Shown here piece by piece: positions 47,501 to 55,235 of a stretch of 64,000 nucleotides of DNA. The number at the start of each line of letters is the position of its first letter. The first letter of the stretch is position 1. Both the position numbers and the translations under genes were made by a program. Under the pieces are notes generated by a model. The model was not told where the DNA came from and made no database searches. It saw only the letters and a program-made list of their open reading frames with translations. The DNA comes from JBBQZU01 sp041749535 (GTDB lineage: Bacteria > Bacteroidota > Bacteroidia > Flavobacteriales_D > Cryomorphaceae), in the NCBI GenBank assembly GCA_041749535.1, contig JBGTBE010000108.1:62001-126000 (forward strand). The letters are read 5' to 3'.

Positions 47501-47635
47501 GACATACACAGCGCTGGGCACGCTGAAATGATTGTTACTCCCCACAGTAGCTTGGCTGCAGGTGCATATTTTGTAGTTGTAAAAGGATCAGCCGGTTCCG
47601 TTCAATCCTTACCATTGATGGTACTGAATAGATAG
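44567..47635 (+). CDS. secreted sulfatase with carbohydrate-binding-like domain and T9SS tail
   Basis: A 1022-residue S1-type sulfatase. Signal peptide to VQA-Q near residue 26. The formylglycine signature CGPSR has Cys76, the residue that must be oxidised. The metal site includes IFSDDLM and SSDHGYHLGDK, and GYRSPHTPLYAP supplies a catalytic His; overall closest in pattern to iduronate-2-sulfatase-like enzymes. After the catalytic part (to about 530), residues about 540-680 look like a CBM4/9-type jelly roll (FSQKLNGWKKGG, LSQNRTYQLCLNAKA). A further region and a T9SS type A tail (EIYPNPMNSDSQI, LGRKVAI) close the protein. It is monocistronic. It may desulfate environmental or self-made glycans. 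Confidence 0.92.
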   Translation: MIQYMRQFLSMLLVLTASLCWFGVQAQPNIIFIFSDDLMAITDAIGGGSQIIAPNIQRLKDRGVTFERACANATVCGPSRASVFTGVLPNTSGHFGYRMGVNSWFNNPVLSETTTMFSNMKSNGYSVYGLGKIFHKSDDNASDFNILNNNNPGPKVSNGIPGVSTEGNVPPLPGVVDGLDPTLYGTILSLSELENYPGYDWYFNNGTPFTYIDENNRSLFGDEQITQQAVAILNSVQNSPFFLTLGYRSPHTPLYAPDSFYDLYNFGSLELSTLIPEDSRSFPIASEKNRWNFEGGYNDYKKIQIANMNYATEDYLLRKVVHGYYALVSFLDHQIGVILDELDASPYADNTVIILSSDHGYHLGDKLRLRKTTLWNKSALVPMIISGPGIAQGEVCTTPVSLIDVYPTILELSGVQQPFTHTLDGTSMVPLLQNPEGSWDGSPYALTAVACDELIPDNVIAEAHHQHYSLMSETMHYNYYSSGEEELYSYLDDPRELYNLLYSPKHQSYLNEFRNYISTVLDGKVEFAKPYQNLYYGDFSQKLNGWKKGGSPNVTATITENPSASEIEYVATINAPSTSYTFVNKNIRLSQNRTYQLCLNAKAVAFDGNIIVRIVRDTEEDSTVLHSFSIAPTGEWAKYCFEFTEVLNDDPYSRRLEIKSTGTGSFQIANISVEDVLVRTSLSCNAENAQVLIPGDTPSSSAATVGLSFVPSEIESPCTIIAQPAAILTGWFKFTAPAKEVNIWAKGNQDFVGGIELYQACNTPAIACTAGNNPGLKSVLVATSLTIGAEYLVRIFHNSLTYVSDTLIQAGVLRVPATSVSELTCNNLNLSLPYELQLVPLSNYDNLVKWQLEITNLTNQASPVVYDLPGNIPPVFNISNPNIYFQPNKTYKVRARAIMYEGPILGQFSTPCIFQTFVSTPTIGSNFSIDLQNLPQDDAEIYPNPMNSDSQITLTFNQGESELHTVEIFDQLGRKVAIDIHSAGHAEMIVTPHSSLAAGAYFVVVKGSAGSVQSLPLMVLNR

Positions 47636-47765
47636 GTTCTTTGGCTTTACTTAGAATATCATCTGTCTCATTTTTGAACATTCCATTTTATCTTATCAGC
47701 AACTTTTACTCGTAGAAGTATGAACCCGAATGTGTGTTCGATTGTTTTTCTTGTAAATTGCGGAG

Positions 47766-48167
47766 ATGGAAACAAAGCTGTTAAGTGAGAGAGACGATCA
47801 GTTGCTGAGGCTTAGGCCAATTATCGAAACAGAAATGCTTGGAGAAAGTGATATTGAATCGTTCCAAAGCAGAACTTTAAGGCCAATACTGAAGTTTCAG
47901 AATGGAATAGTTCTGGCCCAGTTTAGTAAGTATATAAAGAAATTTAAGCCCGTATTCAATGCATATGCCCGCACAGCCCAGCTGGGCTTTGTAGATGAAG
48001 CTATGAAAAAAGACCCTCGGCTCAAAAATAGCATGATTGCTACGGTTGTAGGATTAATGACCTTACCTGAATATGAATTTTACTGCATCAATAAAAACGA
48101 AATCAATAAGAGGATCACAAACTTGATTATAAAACGCATTCAGACCCAAGTAGAGATGCTTTACTAA
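47766..48167 (+). CDS. conserved small protein of unknown function (photolyase-cluster type)
   Basis: A 133-residue helical protein without signal or membrane segment: RDDQLLRLRPIIETEML, LRPILKFQNGIVLAQFSKYI, FVDEAMKKDPRLKNSMIATV, LMTLPEYEFYCINKNEINKRI. I recall similar sequences near photolyase genes in Flavobacteria, sometimes named glyoxalase, but there are no glyoxalase metal ligands here and that name is not supported. It is convergent with the iron-sulfur photolyase gene (33-bp gap). Confidence 0.72.
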   Translation: METKLLSERDDQLLRLRPIIETEMLGESDIESFQSRTLRPILKFQNGIVLAQFSKYIKKFKPVFNAYARTAQLGFVDEAMKKDPRLKNSMIATVVGLMTLPEYEFYCINKNEINKRITNLIIKRIQTQVEMLY

Positions 48168-48200
48168 GCAGCCCATCATTTGGTACAATTTACTTTGAGT

Positions 48201-49739
48201 TTATAGATTCTCGATATTATCCAAATGTTTCTTCGCTTGTTCTAGAATTGCAGTTAAGGATTCTTTCTTCATTTTATTGAGGGTAGGATACACGAATCCA
48301 ATGCGGGCATTGTCTTCCAGTTTCGTCTTATTCCGATCATAAAAATCCCAGTAAAGTGCATTGAATGGACATGATTTCTCACCGACTTTCAAGTTTTTGT
48401 TGTAGTAACATCCCTGACAGTAGTTGCTCATCTTGTCAATATAATTGGCAGTTGAAACATAAGGCTTGGTGGCCACCAAGCCGCCATCGGCGTACTGACT
48501 CATACCTCGGGTATTGGTTATTTCAACCCACTCTATAGCATCCAAGTATATTCCCAAGTACCAAGTATCAATCTGATCAGGGTCAATTCCTGCCATTAGC
48601 GCAAAATTTCCAGTTACCATAAGCCGCTGAATATGGTGCGCATAGGAATGATCGAGCGATTGATTTATCGCTGAGCGCATACATTCCATTTGGGTTTCTC
48701 CCGTCCAGAACCAAGAAGGTAGTTTACGGCTGTGGCCAAAGTAATTCAAGGTTGCATACTTGGGCATTTGCGCCCAATAAACTCCGCGCATGTACTCACG
48801 CCAACCAAGAATTTGCCGAATAAAGCCTTCTGCGGATGCAATTGGTACATCGCCTTTGCTCATACGCCAAGCAACTTCCACCTTGCGAATCACCTCCATA
48901 GGGTGTATAAGCTTAACATTCAATACAAAGCTAATTCGAGAATGATAAAGAGACCAATGCTCCTTCAACATTCCATCCTGATAATTTCCGAAGGTATAGA
49001 GTAGATTTTCAATAAAGTAATCGAGCATTTCAAGCGATTCTTCCCTTGTTACTGGCCAGATGAAATTCTCAGTGTCTATCCTTCCTATGGTTTCCACTTC
49101 CATTCTGACTAGCAAATCGGTGATCTCACTTACACTTCTATGAAATACTTTGGGCGGCGGAATGTGCATCTTTTCAGGAATAGGTTTTCTATTTTCCTTA
49201 TCGAAATTCCAATGATGGCCTGCTGGTTCTGAGTCAACGATTAATACCTCATGCTTTCGCCTCATCATACGGTAAAAAGATTCCATTACATAGGTCTTCT
49301 TACCTTCAAAGTGTTTTGCAAGGTCTTTGCGTCCTGAGAGAAAGTGCTCTGAATCATACACTTCACATGGAATTTGAAGAGCGTTAGTCAAATCCCTTAG
49401 TTCTTTGTCGAGACGGTATTCATCGGGCAGCTGGTATGCCCATTTTGAATAAGCTCCTCCCTCGATGAGAGATTTGATGTTGACGCCAATAGATTGTTGG
49501 TTGCGCGGGTCATCAAGTTTCAGGTATATTACTTCAATATCTTTTTTTTCAAGGGCTTCTGCAAATTTTCGCATTGCTAGGAAAAAGGCGGTGACCTTTT
49601 GTATGTGGTGTTTCACGTACCCTGTTTCTGATCTTGTTTCAGCCATCAGAACTGTGAAAGAACAAGGATCGTCGCTCCACCAACTGTGGTTGATGTTGAG
49701 TTGATCTCCCAGTACGAGCCTTAGGGTTTTATTTCGCAT
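48201..49739 (-). CDS. iron-sulfur bacterial cryptochrome/photolyase (FeS-BCP, PhrB/CryB-like)
   Basis: Deoxyribodipyrimidine photolyase-related protein of 512 residues. It begins LRLVLGDQLN and continues with YVMESFYRMMRRKH and ILGWREYMRGVYW. It has four Cys at 353, 441, 444 and 457, spaced 88, 3 and 13 apart. This is the pattern known for the [4Fe-4S]-binding (6-4) photolyase PhrB. Family members bind FAD and, in PhrB, a dimethyl-ribityllumazine antenna. In this window it is the first of three photolyase-class genes. It is divergent from the DUF429 gene. Confidence 0.95.
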   Translation of the reverse strand: MRNKTLRLVLGDQLNINHSWWSDDPCSFTVLMAETRSETGYVKHHIQKVTAFFLAMRKFAEALEKKDIEVIYLKLDDPRNQQSIGVNIKSLIEGGAYSKWAYQLPDEYRLDKELRDLTNALQIPCEVYDSEHFLSGRKDLAKHFEGKKTYVMESFYRMMRRKHEVLIVDSEPAGHHWNFDKENRKPIPEKMHIPPPKVFHRSVSEITDLLVRMEVETIGRIDTENFIWPVTREESLEMLDYFIENLLYTFGNYQDGMLKEHWSLYHSRISFVLNVKLIHPMEVIRKVEVAWRMSKGDVPIASAEGFIRQILGWREYMRGVYWAQMPKYATLNYFGHSRKLPSWFWTGETQMECMRSAINQSLDHSYAHHIQRLMVTGNFALMAGIDPDQIDTWYLGIYLDAIEWVEITNTRGMSQYADGGLVATKPYVSTANYIDKMSNYCQGCYYNKNLKVGEKSCPFNALYWDFYDRNKTKLEDNARIGFVYPTLNKMKKESLTAILEQAKKHLDNIENL

Positions 49740-49765
49740 GGTGGTTCAACAATTTTTGGATGCCT

Positions 49766-49773
49766 TATGTTTG
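49766..49773 (+). promoter_or_regulatory. putative -7 box (TATGTTTG) for the DUF429 gene
   Basis: Perfect TAnnTTTG ending 6 nt before the ATG at 49780. It implies a leaderless transcript and excludes the in-frame ATG at 49738, which lies within the photolyase start. Confidence 0.5.
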
Positions 49774-49779
49774 GAGTAC

Positions 49780-50367
49780 ATGTACGGGGTAGATTACGGC
49801 GCCAAACTGGCTGGAACCACAGTGGTGGCCTACCTATCAGTAGGCAACAAGCAGGTGCTTTTCGCAGCAACCGAAAAGCGTATGGATGCAGATGGTTTTC
49901 TTCTGGAATTTTTCTCCAACAGGCTGCCGGCACCTATTTTCCTGGACGCACCCTTAAGTTTGCCGAAAGCATATTTTAACTCATCTGGTGAGGGAGACCA
50001 TTTTTATCGATCATGCGACAGGGCCCTCGGGGCAATGTCACCAATGTTTCTGGGAGGACTTACCGCACGTGCCATTCAGCTTTCTATAAAGCTTCGAAAA
50101 GCGGGGTTCCATGTTTATGAAACGTATCCTGCCGCACTTGCGGAAGTGTTGAATCTAAAAACATACAAGTACAAAAAGGGCGGCCTAAGTGAAATGCTCT
50201 CATGTGCTAAAATCATAACATCTGAATATGATATCACTCATCAGGAAATTGATATCCAAAGTTGGCACCACATCGACGCCTTGCTCGCGCTCTGCAGCGC
50301 CCGAAGAGATGACAATGGTAGCAGTTTCTCAGTTGGAGATGCGCATGAGGGATTGATAACCGTCTAG
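49780..50367 (+). CDS. DUF429 predicted RNase H-like protein
   Basis: 195 residues, start at the ATG at 49780 (MYGVDYGAKLAGTTV), supported by the -7-like box and by the DUF429 fold beginning right there. The N-terminal GVDYGAKLAGT strand, FLDAPLSLP in the second strand with its Asp, and HHIDALLALCSARR near the C-terminus supply the acidic residues expected of an RNase H-like fold. Nuclease activity is predicted for the family; nothing specific is known here. Its end overlaps the convergent ABC1 gene by 4 bp. The frame is also open to an upstream ATG at 49738, which would overlap the divergent photolyase start. Confidence 0.82.
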   Translation: MYGVDYGAKLAGTTVVAYLSVGNKQVLFAATEKRMDADGFLLEFFSNRLPAPIFLDAPLSLPKAYFNSSGEGDHFYRSCDRALGAMSPMFLGGLTARAIQLSIKLRKAGFHVYETYPAALAEVLNLKTYKYKKGGLSEMLSCAKIITSEYDITHQEIDIQSWHHIDALLALCSARRDDNGSSFSVGDAHEGLITV

Positions 50368-51692
50368 GAAGCCTTCTTTTGTTTCTTTTCACCAAAAGGA
50401 GAACCTGTATGAATGTTTGCTCCTATCTGATGTAGCAAGCTGTACAATCCGAAGTACGTTCTGTTTATATAAATGCCATGGTGGGATCCTCTGGCTGCAT
50501 TGCTTTTTCGAAATTGCTTATCAGATGATATCTCATCTCCCAGCATGTATATCTGGTCAAAATAGGACTTATCGCTAAAATCGAAAGTTTCGCTTGCGAA
50601 CGGCTTTCCTAAAAGTGCCACCATTTTGGTGAATAAGTTGATAAAGTAACGCTTCTCCTCCGGAGAATCGCTGGATAGGAAAAACTCCAACTCACCGAGC
50701 AAACCTACAAAGCGCACTGCATCATTGGTAACTCCCGGTTCCATAAGCCTAAAATAAGAGCTGTAGAAATCTGAAGGGATTTCCTTCACACAACCGAAGT
50801 CTATGATGCCCAGCTTTCCTTTTGGGGTAACGATAAAGTTTCCGGGGTGTGGGTCTGCATGCACTGTGCGCAGCTGATGTATTTGAAAGTCATAAAAGTC
50901 CCAAAGTGCTTGCCCTACTTCATTCCGAAGAGCTTGTGAAGGTTCTGTTCTGATCCATTCATTAATGTGAAGACCATCAATCCAATCCATTACAAGTACA
51001 CGCTCACACGATAGCTCCGCATAGTAGTTAGGAAATACAATATTCTGTATGTACGCACATTTCTTGCTTATATCCTTCGACCTTTCCAATTCGAGCGTAT
51101 AGTCTGTCTCTTCAAGTAGTTTTGACTCCACTTCTTTGAGATATTTGTCAAGGTCTTTACTATTGATGTTCATCAGCCTCATGGCAATTGGCTTCGCCAT
51201 CTTCAAATCACTGGATACACTTCCGGCCACTCCGGGATATTGAACTTTTACTGCCAGTTTTTTGCCCTTCAAGGTTGCTTGGTGCACTTGACCTATAGAA
51301 GCAGCGTTGAGCGCTTGCTTAGAGAATGTATCGAACATTTGGTCTGGGCCCTTTCCAAAATATTTTCTAAAAGTTTTTACTACAAGGGGGTAAGAGAGCG
51401 GCGGGGCATTGTACTGAGCCATTTGAAACTTTTTCGTGTAAGCATCTGGCAGCATGTTCTCATCCATCGACATCATCTGTGCCACCTTCAGGGCGCTGCC
51501 TTTCAGTTGGCTTAAGGCATTGTACACGTCTTCGGCATTCGCTTCGTGAAGCTCAGACTTGTCTATATTAGGTTGTACAATTTTCTTGGCATAATACTTC
51601 ATGTAATTGCCGCCCATCTTGGCGCCAGCAGTTACAAACCTGGCCGCTCGTTGCACCTTGGAAACGGGTATGCTGTGTTGATCTTTCATCAC
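50364..51692 (-). CDS. ABC1/AarF/UbiB-type kinase-like protein
   Basis: A 442-residue atypical kinase-like protein: LKGSALKVAQMMS (the KxGQ motif reads KVAQ, with Ala for Gly), the Ala-rich loop NAASIGQVHQA, the VAIK-equivalent AVKVQYPGV, HADPHPGNF (catalytic loop) and GIIDFGC (DFG equivalent). The family supports isoprenoid-quinone or carotenoid/lipid metabolism as ATPases or small-molecule kinases. It is the last gene of a leftward operon that starts at the peroxiredoxin gene (55176), 3 bp after the TetR gene. The link to carotenoid genes is contextual. Confidence 0.9.
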   Translation of the reverse strand: MMKDQHSIPVSKVQRAARFVTAGAKMGGNYMKYYAKKIVQPNIDKSELHEANAEDVYNALSQLKGSALKVAQMMSMDENMLPDAYTKKFQMAQYNAPPLSYPLVVKTFRKYFGKGPDQMFDTFSKQALNAASIGQVHQATLKGKKLAVKVQYPGVAGSVSSDLKMAKPIAMRLMNINSKDLDKYLKEVESKLLEETDYTLELERSKDISKKCAYIQNIVFPNYYAELSCERVLVMDWIDGLHINEWIRTEPSQALRNEVGQALWDFYDFQIHQLRTVHADPHPGNFIVTPKGKLGIIDFGCVKEIPSDFYSSYFRLMEPGVTNDAVRFVGLLGELEFFLSSDSPEEKRYFINLFTKMVALLGKPFASETFDFSDKSYFDQIYMLGDEISSDKQFRKSNAARGSHHGIYINRTYFGLYSLLHQIGANIHTGSPFGEKKQKKAS

Positions 51693-51695
51693 TAT

Positions 51696-52346
51696 TTATT
51701 TGCTTTGCCAGAGAAATTTGGCAAAATCTATGGCCCCATCAAGGGCGGTTTCTCCAAGTAATTGAAAGGAAAAATTCACTGCCTTTTCTATAGCTGCATC
51801 TGACTGCTCAAAGCCCTGACTATTGTCCTTGCACCAATAATCTACTATAAAGACAAGCTGCAGCCAAAAAGCCTGGTCGTAACGTTCTGAAAGCATTGGG
51901 CGGTACTTAATTTCATCCTTCTCCGTTCCTTCGGTCACAATTTCTTTGGCAAAGGTGATAAAGGACTTTTTGTATCCTTCCAGCACCTTGGGCGTGCGAG
52001 GATGTTTTTTAATTTCTGTCCACTTCATGCAAACGAAACTTCTGCGCTCACACAAGATTTCGAGGTGGGTGTAGAAGAACGCAAGCAATTTTTCCCTTGC
52101 TGAAAAATCAGCGTAGTTGCTATCTGCCTTGATTGCACCAAGCGTTCTTTCAATCAGGTCATTCCAAACTGCGGCTTCTATGGATTCAAAGGAACTGAAG
52201 TACTTATAGAATTCAGCTTCTTGTATTCCCAATGAATCTGCAAAGGAAAATACGGATGCCGGGGATTTTCCTTCTGAAAGAATTTGCTTTACATATGCAT
52301 CAATGATGCGCTCAGCGGAAATTTTAGGTTTTGCTTTTGTTGCCAT
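51696..52346 (-). CDS. TetR-family transcriptional regulator
   Basis: 216 residues from the ATG at 52346 (MATKAKPKISAERIIDAYV); the longer frame to 52403 would overlap the hydrolase gene. The HTH is VFSFADSLGIQEAEFYKYFSS near 30-50, and the long helical C-terminus is typical of TetR proteins. It lies 2 bp after the hydrolase and 3 bp before the ABC1 gene, in one operon with lycopene cyclase and hydroxylase. It is a candidate regulator of this photoprotective operon, perhaps autoregulatory; the ligand is unknown. Confidence 0.85.
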   Translation of the reverse strand: MATKAKPKISAERIIDAYVKQILSEGKSPASVFSFADSLGIQEAEFYKYFSSFESIEAAVWNDLIERTLGAIKADSNYADFSAREKLLAFFYTHLEILCERRSFVCMKWTEIKKHPRTPKVLEGYKKSFITFAKEIVTEGTEKDEIKYRPMLSERYDQAFWLQLVFIVDYWCKDNSQGFEQSDAAIEKAVNFSFQLLGETALDGAIDFAKFLWQSK

Positions 52347-52348
52347 AA

Positions 52349-53173
52349 TCAGTGGGCTACGATGTAGGTTTTTTGTTCGAGACACAGTATGAATCGCAGA
52401 CATCTTTCATTGAATTCATTGGGGTTCTCTATGTTGCATACGTGTCCGCATTTTTCAATGGTTTCAAGCACCACTTCATTGTAGCGGGCTACATACTGCC
52501 GCGCTGGCTCAAGGAATACGTGGTCTTGCTCCCCCATTAATACCAAACAAGGAGACAACATACGGTGATTAAACATTTCCTGAAGCGTTCTGTTCAACCT
52601 TCGCATCAGACCAATCCATTTTTTAACTTCTTTTTCATGCAACTTTCTTGCTTCACGAATGAATACCTTTCGCGATGCTGCATGGTTGTTTCGCGGAAGC
52701 AGAATGAGCGCAAACATGCGATACAAGGTGTGAAAGGGCAATACTCTGGTGAGCAGTCTCGCTGCAATCACCAGCAGATTAATCTTTCTGCTCATCTTGA
52801 ATATACCACCCGCCAGCACCACGCTCGACACCCTTTCCGGAGCCATCTGTTCGATGTTTCTGATAATGATGCTGCCCATAGAAACTCCAACGAAGTGTGC
52901 TTCTCTGATTTGAATTGCGTCCATTGTACGAAGCACATCATCTGCTACCGTATTAAACCCGAAAGTATTGTATGCTTCTGTGATATTTTTTGAGTTTCCG
53001 TGATCTCGTAAATCCACCAAAAGCAAGTTGAACTTACCTTTGAAAAAAGACACTTGTTTCTGCCAGGTTCTGACGCTTCCACCAGCTCCATGTACAAAAA
53101 CCATCCATGGAGTGTCTGCATCAACATCGTGTCGCTCGTAATGCAGTATGTCATTCTTCTTTGAGGTGGTCAC
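52349..53173 (-). CDS. alpha/beta hydrolase
   Basis: A 274-residue alpha/beta hydrolase: oxyanion region FVHGAGGSVRTW, nucleophile Ser98 in GVSMGS, Asp in MGEQDHVF and His in CGHVCNIENP near 241. This is the esterase/lipase-like group (C-C hydrolase/haloperoxidase relatives). The start overlaps the end of the TIGR03643 gene by 4 bp (ATGA). It could act on carotenoid esters or a lipid, but the substrate is unknown. Confidence 0.87.
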   Translation of the reverse strand: MTTSKKNDILHYERHDVDADTPWMVFVHGAGGSVRTWQKQVSFFKGKFNLLLVDLRDHGNSKNITEAYNTFGFNTVADDVLRTMDAIQIREAHFVGVSMGSIIIRNIEQMAPERVSSVVLAGGIFKMSRKINLLVIAARLLTRVLPFHTLYRMFALILLPRNNHAASRKVFIREARKLHEKEVKKWIGLMRRLNRTLQEMFNHRMLSPCLVLMGEQDHVFLEPARQYVARYNEVVLETIEKCGHVCNIENPNEFNERCLRFILCLEQKTYIVAH

Positions 53174-53472
53174 CTTTTAGAAATTTTGTTCATTGAAATA
53201 TTTCGCTGTCGGGCACTCTTAAACCTTTGCACATTACCAACCACAAGACCAAGGTGCTTCGTAGCCCTGTTCTGTACGCGGGCTCTCCACATTTTGAAAC
53301 TGGAGGATTTCATATTTCTGCGCATCAAAGCGATGACTTCTTGTTCGCTTGTACCAAATTGCATTGCAATGGCTTCAAAGGGTGTGCGATCTTCCCAAGC
53401 CATCTCAATGATACGGTCAAGCTCACGCTCACTGAGCGTATCTTCCAGTGCTTTGATTTTTCCTTTTTGCAT
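53170..53472 (-). CDS. TIGR03643-family small protein
   Basis: A 100-residue basic protein matching my recollection of TIGR03643: LSERELDRIIEMAWEDRTPF, EAIAMQFGTSEQEVIALMRR, SSFKMWRARVQNRATKH. The middle region looks like an HTH (FEAIAMQFGTSEQEVIALMR), so DNA binding is plausible. The family is known mainly by its co-occurrence with photolyase genes. It is in the carotenoid-photolyase operon, 8 bp after the lycopene cyclase. Confidence 0.85.
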   Translation of the reverse strand: MQKGKIKALEDTLSERELDRIIEMAWEDRTPFEAIAMQFGTSEQEVIALMRRNMKSSSFKMWRARVQNRATKHLGLVVGNVQRFKSARQRNISMNKISKR

Positions 53473-53480
53473 ACTAAAAA

Positions 53481-54191
53481 CTACGGAACCAATTCAGACT
53501 TAATCATTCTCCTTTTCTTATACTCTTCATGCACAGTGATAACAATGAGGATCATTAGCATGTTGTAGCCCAGATCTTCCAGAGGTATGGTGATGAGCCT
53601 TGGCCCCATCATTTCAGCATTGTTATACCATACAACTGGCTCAGATGTGAAGAGTCCGGTAAGGGCTCCATTCACAAGTAAGAAGGGTATTTGAATAAGA
53701 AGATAAGCCAGGTAGAATCTCCCTATCCACTGAGTCTTTTTCACAATAAGATGCCATAGGAGCATAAGTGAAAGCAGAGAAAAGGTAAAGAAGGTGTAAG
53801 TGCGGTCAACAAATATTATAGAAAGTGTAAAACTGAGCATTATAATGGCGGATGTGACCTTATTCTGTATGCGTATCAATGGGTTTGAAGGTGTAAAATA
53901 AATGAGCACTTCGTAAATAAAAACGCATGAGAATGGCACGAAAAGGAAAAACAACCATTCCTCCACGGGGAGATTGGCAATAAACTCACCGAGAATGAAT
54001 TTTTCATTAAAGCCCCAGATACCTTGCTGTGTGAACCAAATGTCCCAAGGAATGAAAAGAACCCACATTACGATAGTACCAAGAAACACACCTGGCCAGT
54101 GCCTCACATAATTTACCCTAGACTCAAAACTGCGAATAAGTGGATAAGAGAAGGTAAAAAGCATTAAGGAAATGTAATAGTACTTTTCCAA
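53481..54191 (-). CDS. crtY: lycopene beta-cyclase (CrtYcd fused type)
   Basis: A 236-residue membrane protein with two lycopene-cyclase domains in tandem, the bacterial CrtYc/CrtYd heterodimeric type joined in one chain. Each half has the acidic motif: NLPVEEWLFFLFVP in the first (around 75-88) and ITIPLEDLGYNMLMI in the second (around 205-219), within about six to seven membrane helices. It closes both ends of lycopene to make beta-carotene. It is followed by TIGR03643 and preceded by crtZ. crtB and crtI are not in the window. Confidence 0.88.
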   Translation of the reverse strand: MEKYYYISLMLFTFSYPLIRSFESRVNYVRHWPGVFLGTIVMWVLFIPWDIWFTQQGIWGFNEKFILGEFIANLPVEEWLFFLFVPFSCVFIYEVLIYFTPSNPLIRIQNKVTSAIIMLSFTLSIIFVDRTYTFFTFSLLSLMLLWHLIVKKTQWIGRFYLAYLLIQIPFLLVNGALTGLFTSEPVVWYNNAEMMGPRLITIPLEDLGYNMLMILIVITVHEEYKKRRMIKSELVP

Positions 54192-54196
54192 TTGTC

Positions 54197-54682
54197 TTAT
54201 GTTGATGAACGCTTCAATTTCCCTTCATCAGCTTGCTTTGCTTCTCTGAAATATTTGAAAGGTACAACCAACATACCGAAGCATTCACCTTCCTCTCTTT
54301 CAAGGTGCTTGTGGTGCACTTTATGCGCTTTGCGGATGGCTCTGAAATAGAGATTATCCGAGTGTTTAAACCAGTTAAAACGCCTGTGGATGAAAACATC
54401 GTGAACAAGAAAATAACAAGCACCATAGAGGGCGATACCGATTCCTACAAAGAGTTTCCAGTCGTTTCCATGCATCATACCAAACATAATAAAGAGCCAG
54501 GAAGGGATGGCAAAAATGAGAAAGAACACATCATTCTTTTCAAAAAACCCTGGTTCATGCTGGTGATGGTCACGGTGAAAATACCACCCTGCACCATGCA
54601 TCACAAATTTGTGTGCAAACCAGGCCATAAATTCCATTGTGAAAAAGATGACAATTACAAGAAGTATATAAAGGGCAAGCAT
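54197..54682 (-). CDS. crtZ: beta-carotene hydroxylase (sterol desaturase fold)
   Basis: A 161-residue di-iron hydroxylase: His boxes HKFVMHGAGWYFHRDHHQHE, HDVFIHRRF and HKVHHKHLER supply the ligands, in a short protein with about three membrane helices. It turns beta-carotene into zeaxanthin, a product typical of yellow marine Bacteroidota. It starts at the stop of the peroxiredoxin gene (TGATG overlap) and precedes the cyclase by 5 bp. Confidence 0.92.
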   Translation of the reverse strand: MLALYILLVIVIFFTMEFMAWFAHKFVMHGAGWYFHRDHHQHEPGFFEKNDVFFLIFAIPSWLFIMFGMMHGNDWKLFVGIGIALYGACYFLVHDVFIHRRFNWFKHSDNLYFRAIRKAHKVHHKHLEREEGECFGMLVVPFKYFREAKQADEGKLKRSST

Positions 54683-55176
54683 CAGGCTACCTTAGCAAGT
54701 TTTGCAAAGTCTGGAAGGTCCGAGACATATTTGTAGGTAAATTTATTCAATATCCTGTTACGCTCTATAAGAAATACGCCGGGCATCTGGAAAGGGTCAC
54801 CTGCAGGTTTTCCAATAAGATGTCCCTTCAATATTCCAGCTACAAAGGCACGCCACCAATTAGGAATTCCCATCAATGAAAGGATCGTTGTCTTACCCAA
54901 ATCGAATTTTCTGTAAAGCCGCTGGTGAATGTCTGAGATATGACTCACACCGCCTAAGTCATACACATCCAGAATCTCATCTGCTACCTCAGCTGGTACC
55001 ATGTGTACCAATACGATTTTGGTTCCGGTTGCTTCTATGTAAGCTCTTTTCATTGACAATTCTGTCATAGTCTCACGGCAAAAGGTACATCCGAAATGTC
55101 TTAGAAATACCATCATCAACTTCTGAGAGCCCAACAGTTCATCGAGATTCTCTCCCTTGCTCGTAATCAAATCCAT
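54682..55176 (-). CDS. AhpC/TSA-like peroxiredoxin (SelL-related)
   Basis: A 164-residue thioredoxin-fold protein of the AhpC-TSA_2/SelL-related kind: FLRHFGCTFCRETMTEL puts the CxxC at about 30-33, then VLVHMVPAEVADEI and a C-terminal PGVFLIERNRIL. It may reduce peroxides or lipid peroxides, fitting the photooxidative setting. It is the first gene of the seven-gene leftward operon ending at ABC1. The next rightward gene (55236) is divergent. Confidence 0.85.
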   Translation of the reverse strand: MDLITSKGENLDELLGSQKLMMVFLRHFGCTFCRETMTELSMKRAYIEATGTKIVLVHMVPAEVADEILDVYDLGGVSHISDIHQRLYRKFDLGKTTILSLMGIPNWWRAFVAGILKGHLIGKPAGDPFQMPGVFLIERNRILNKFTYKYVSDLPDFAKLAKVA

Positions 55177-55235
55177 ATAGATTTTATCTCTTCAAATAGT
55201 GTAAACAAGGTCTTGGTGCATTTTGTTTCAACCAT

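Noticed and set aside
54233..54736. 167-codon frame antisense to crtZ
   Set aside because: The complementary strand carries conserved His boxes; this frame has no supporting pattern.
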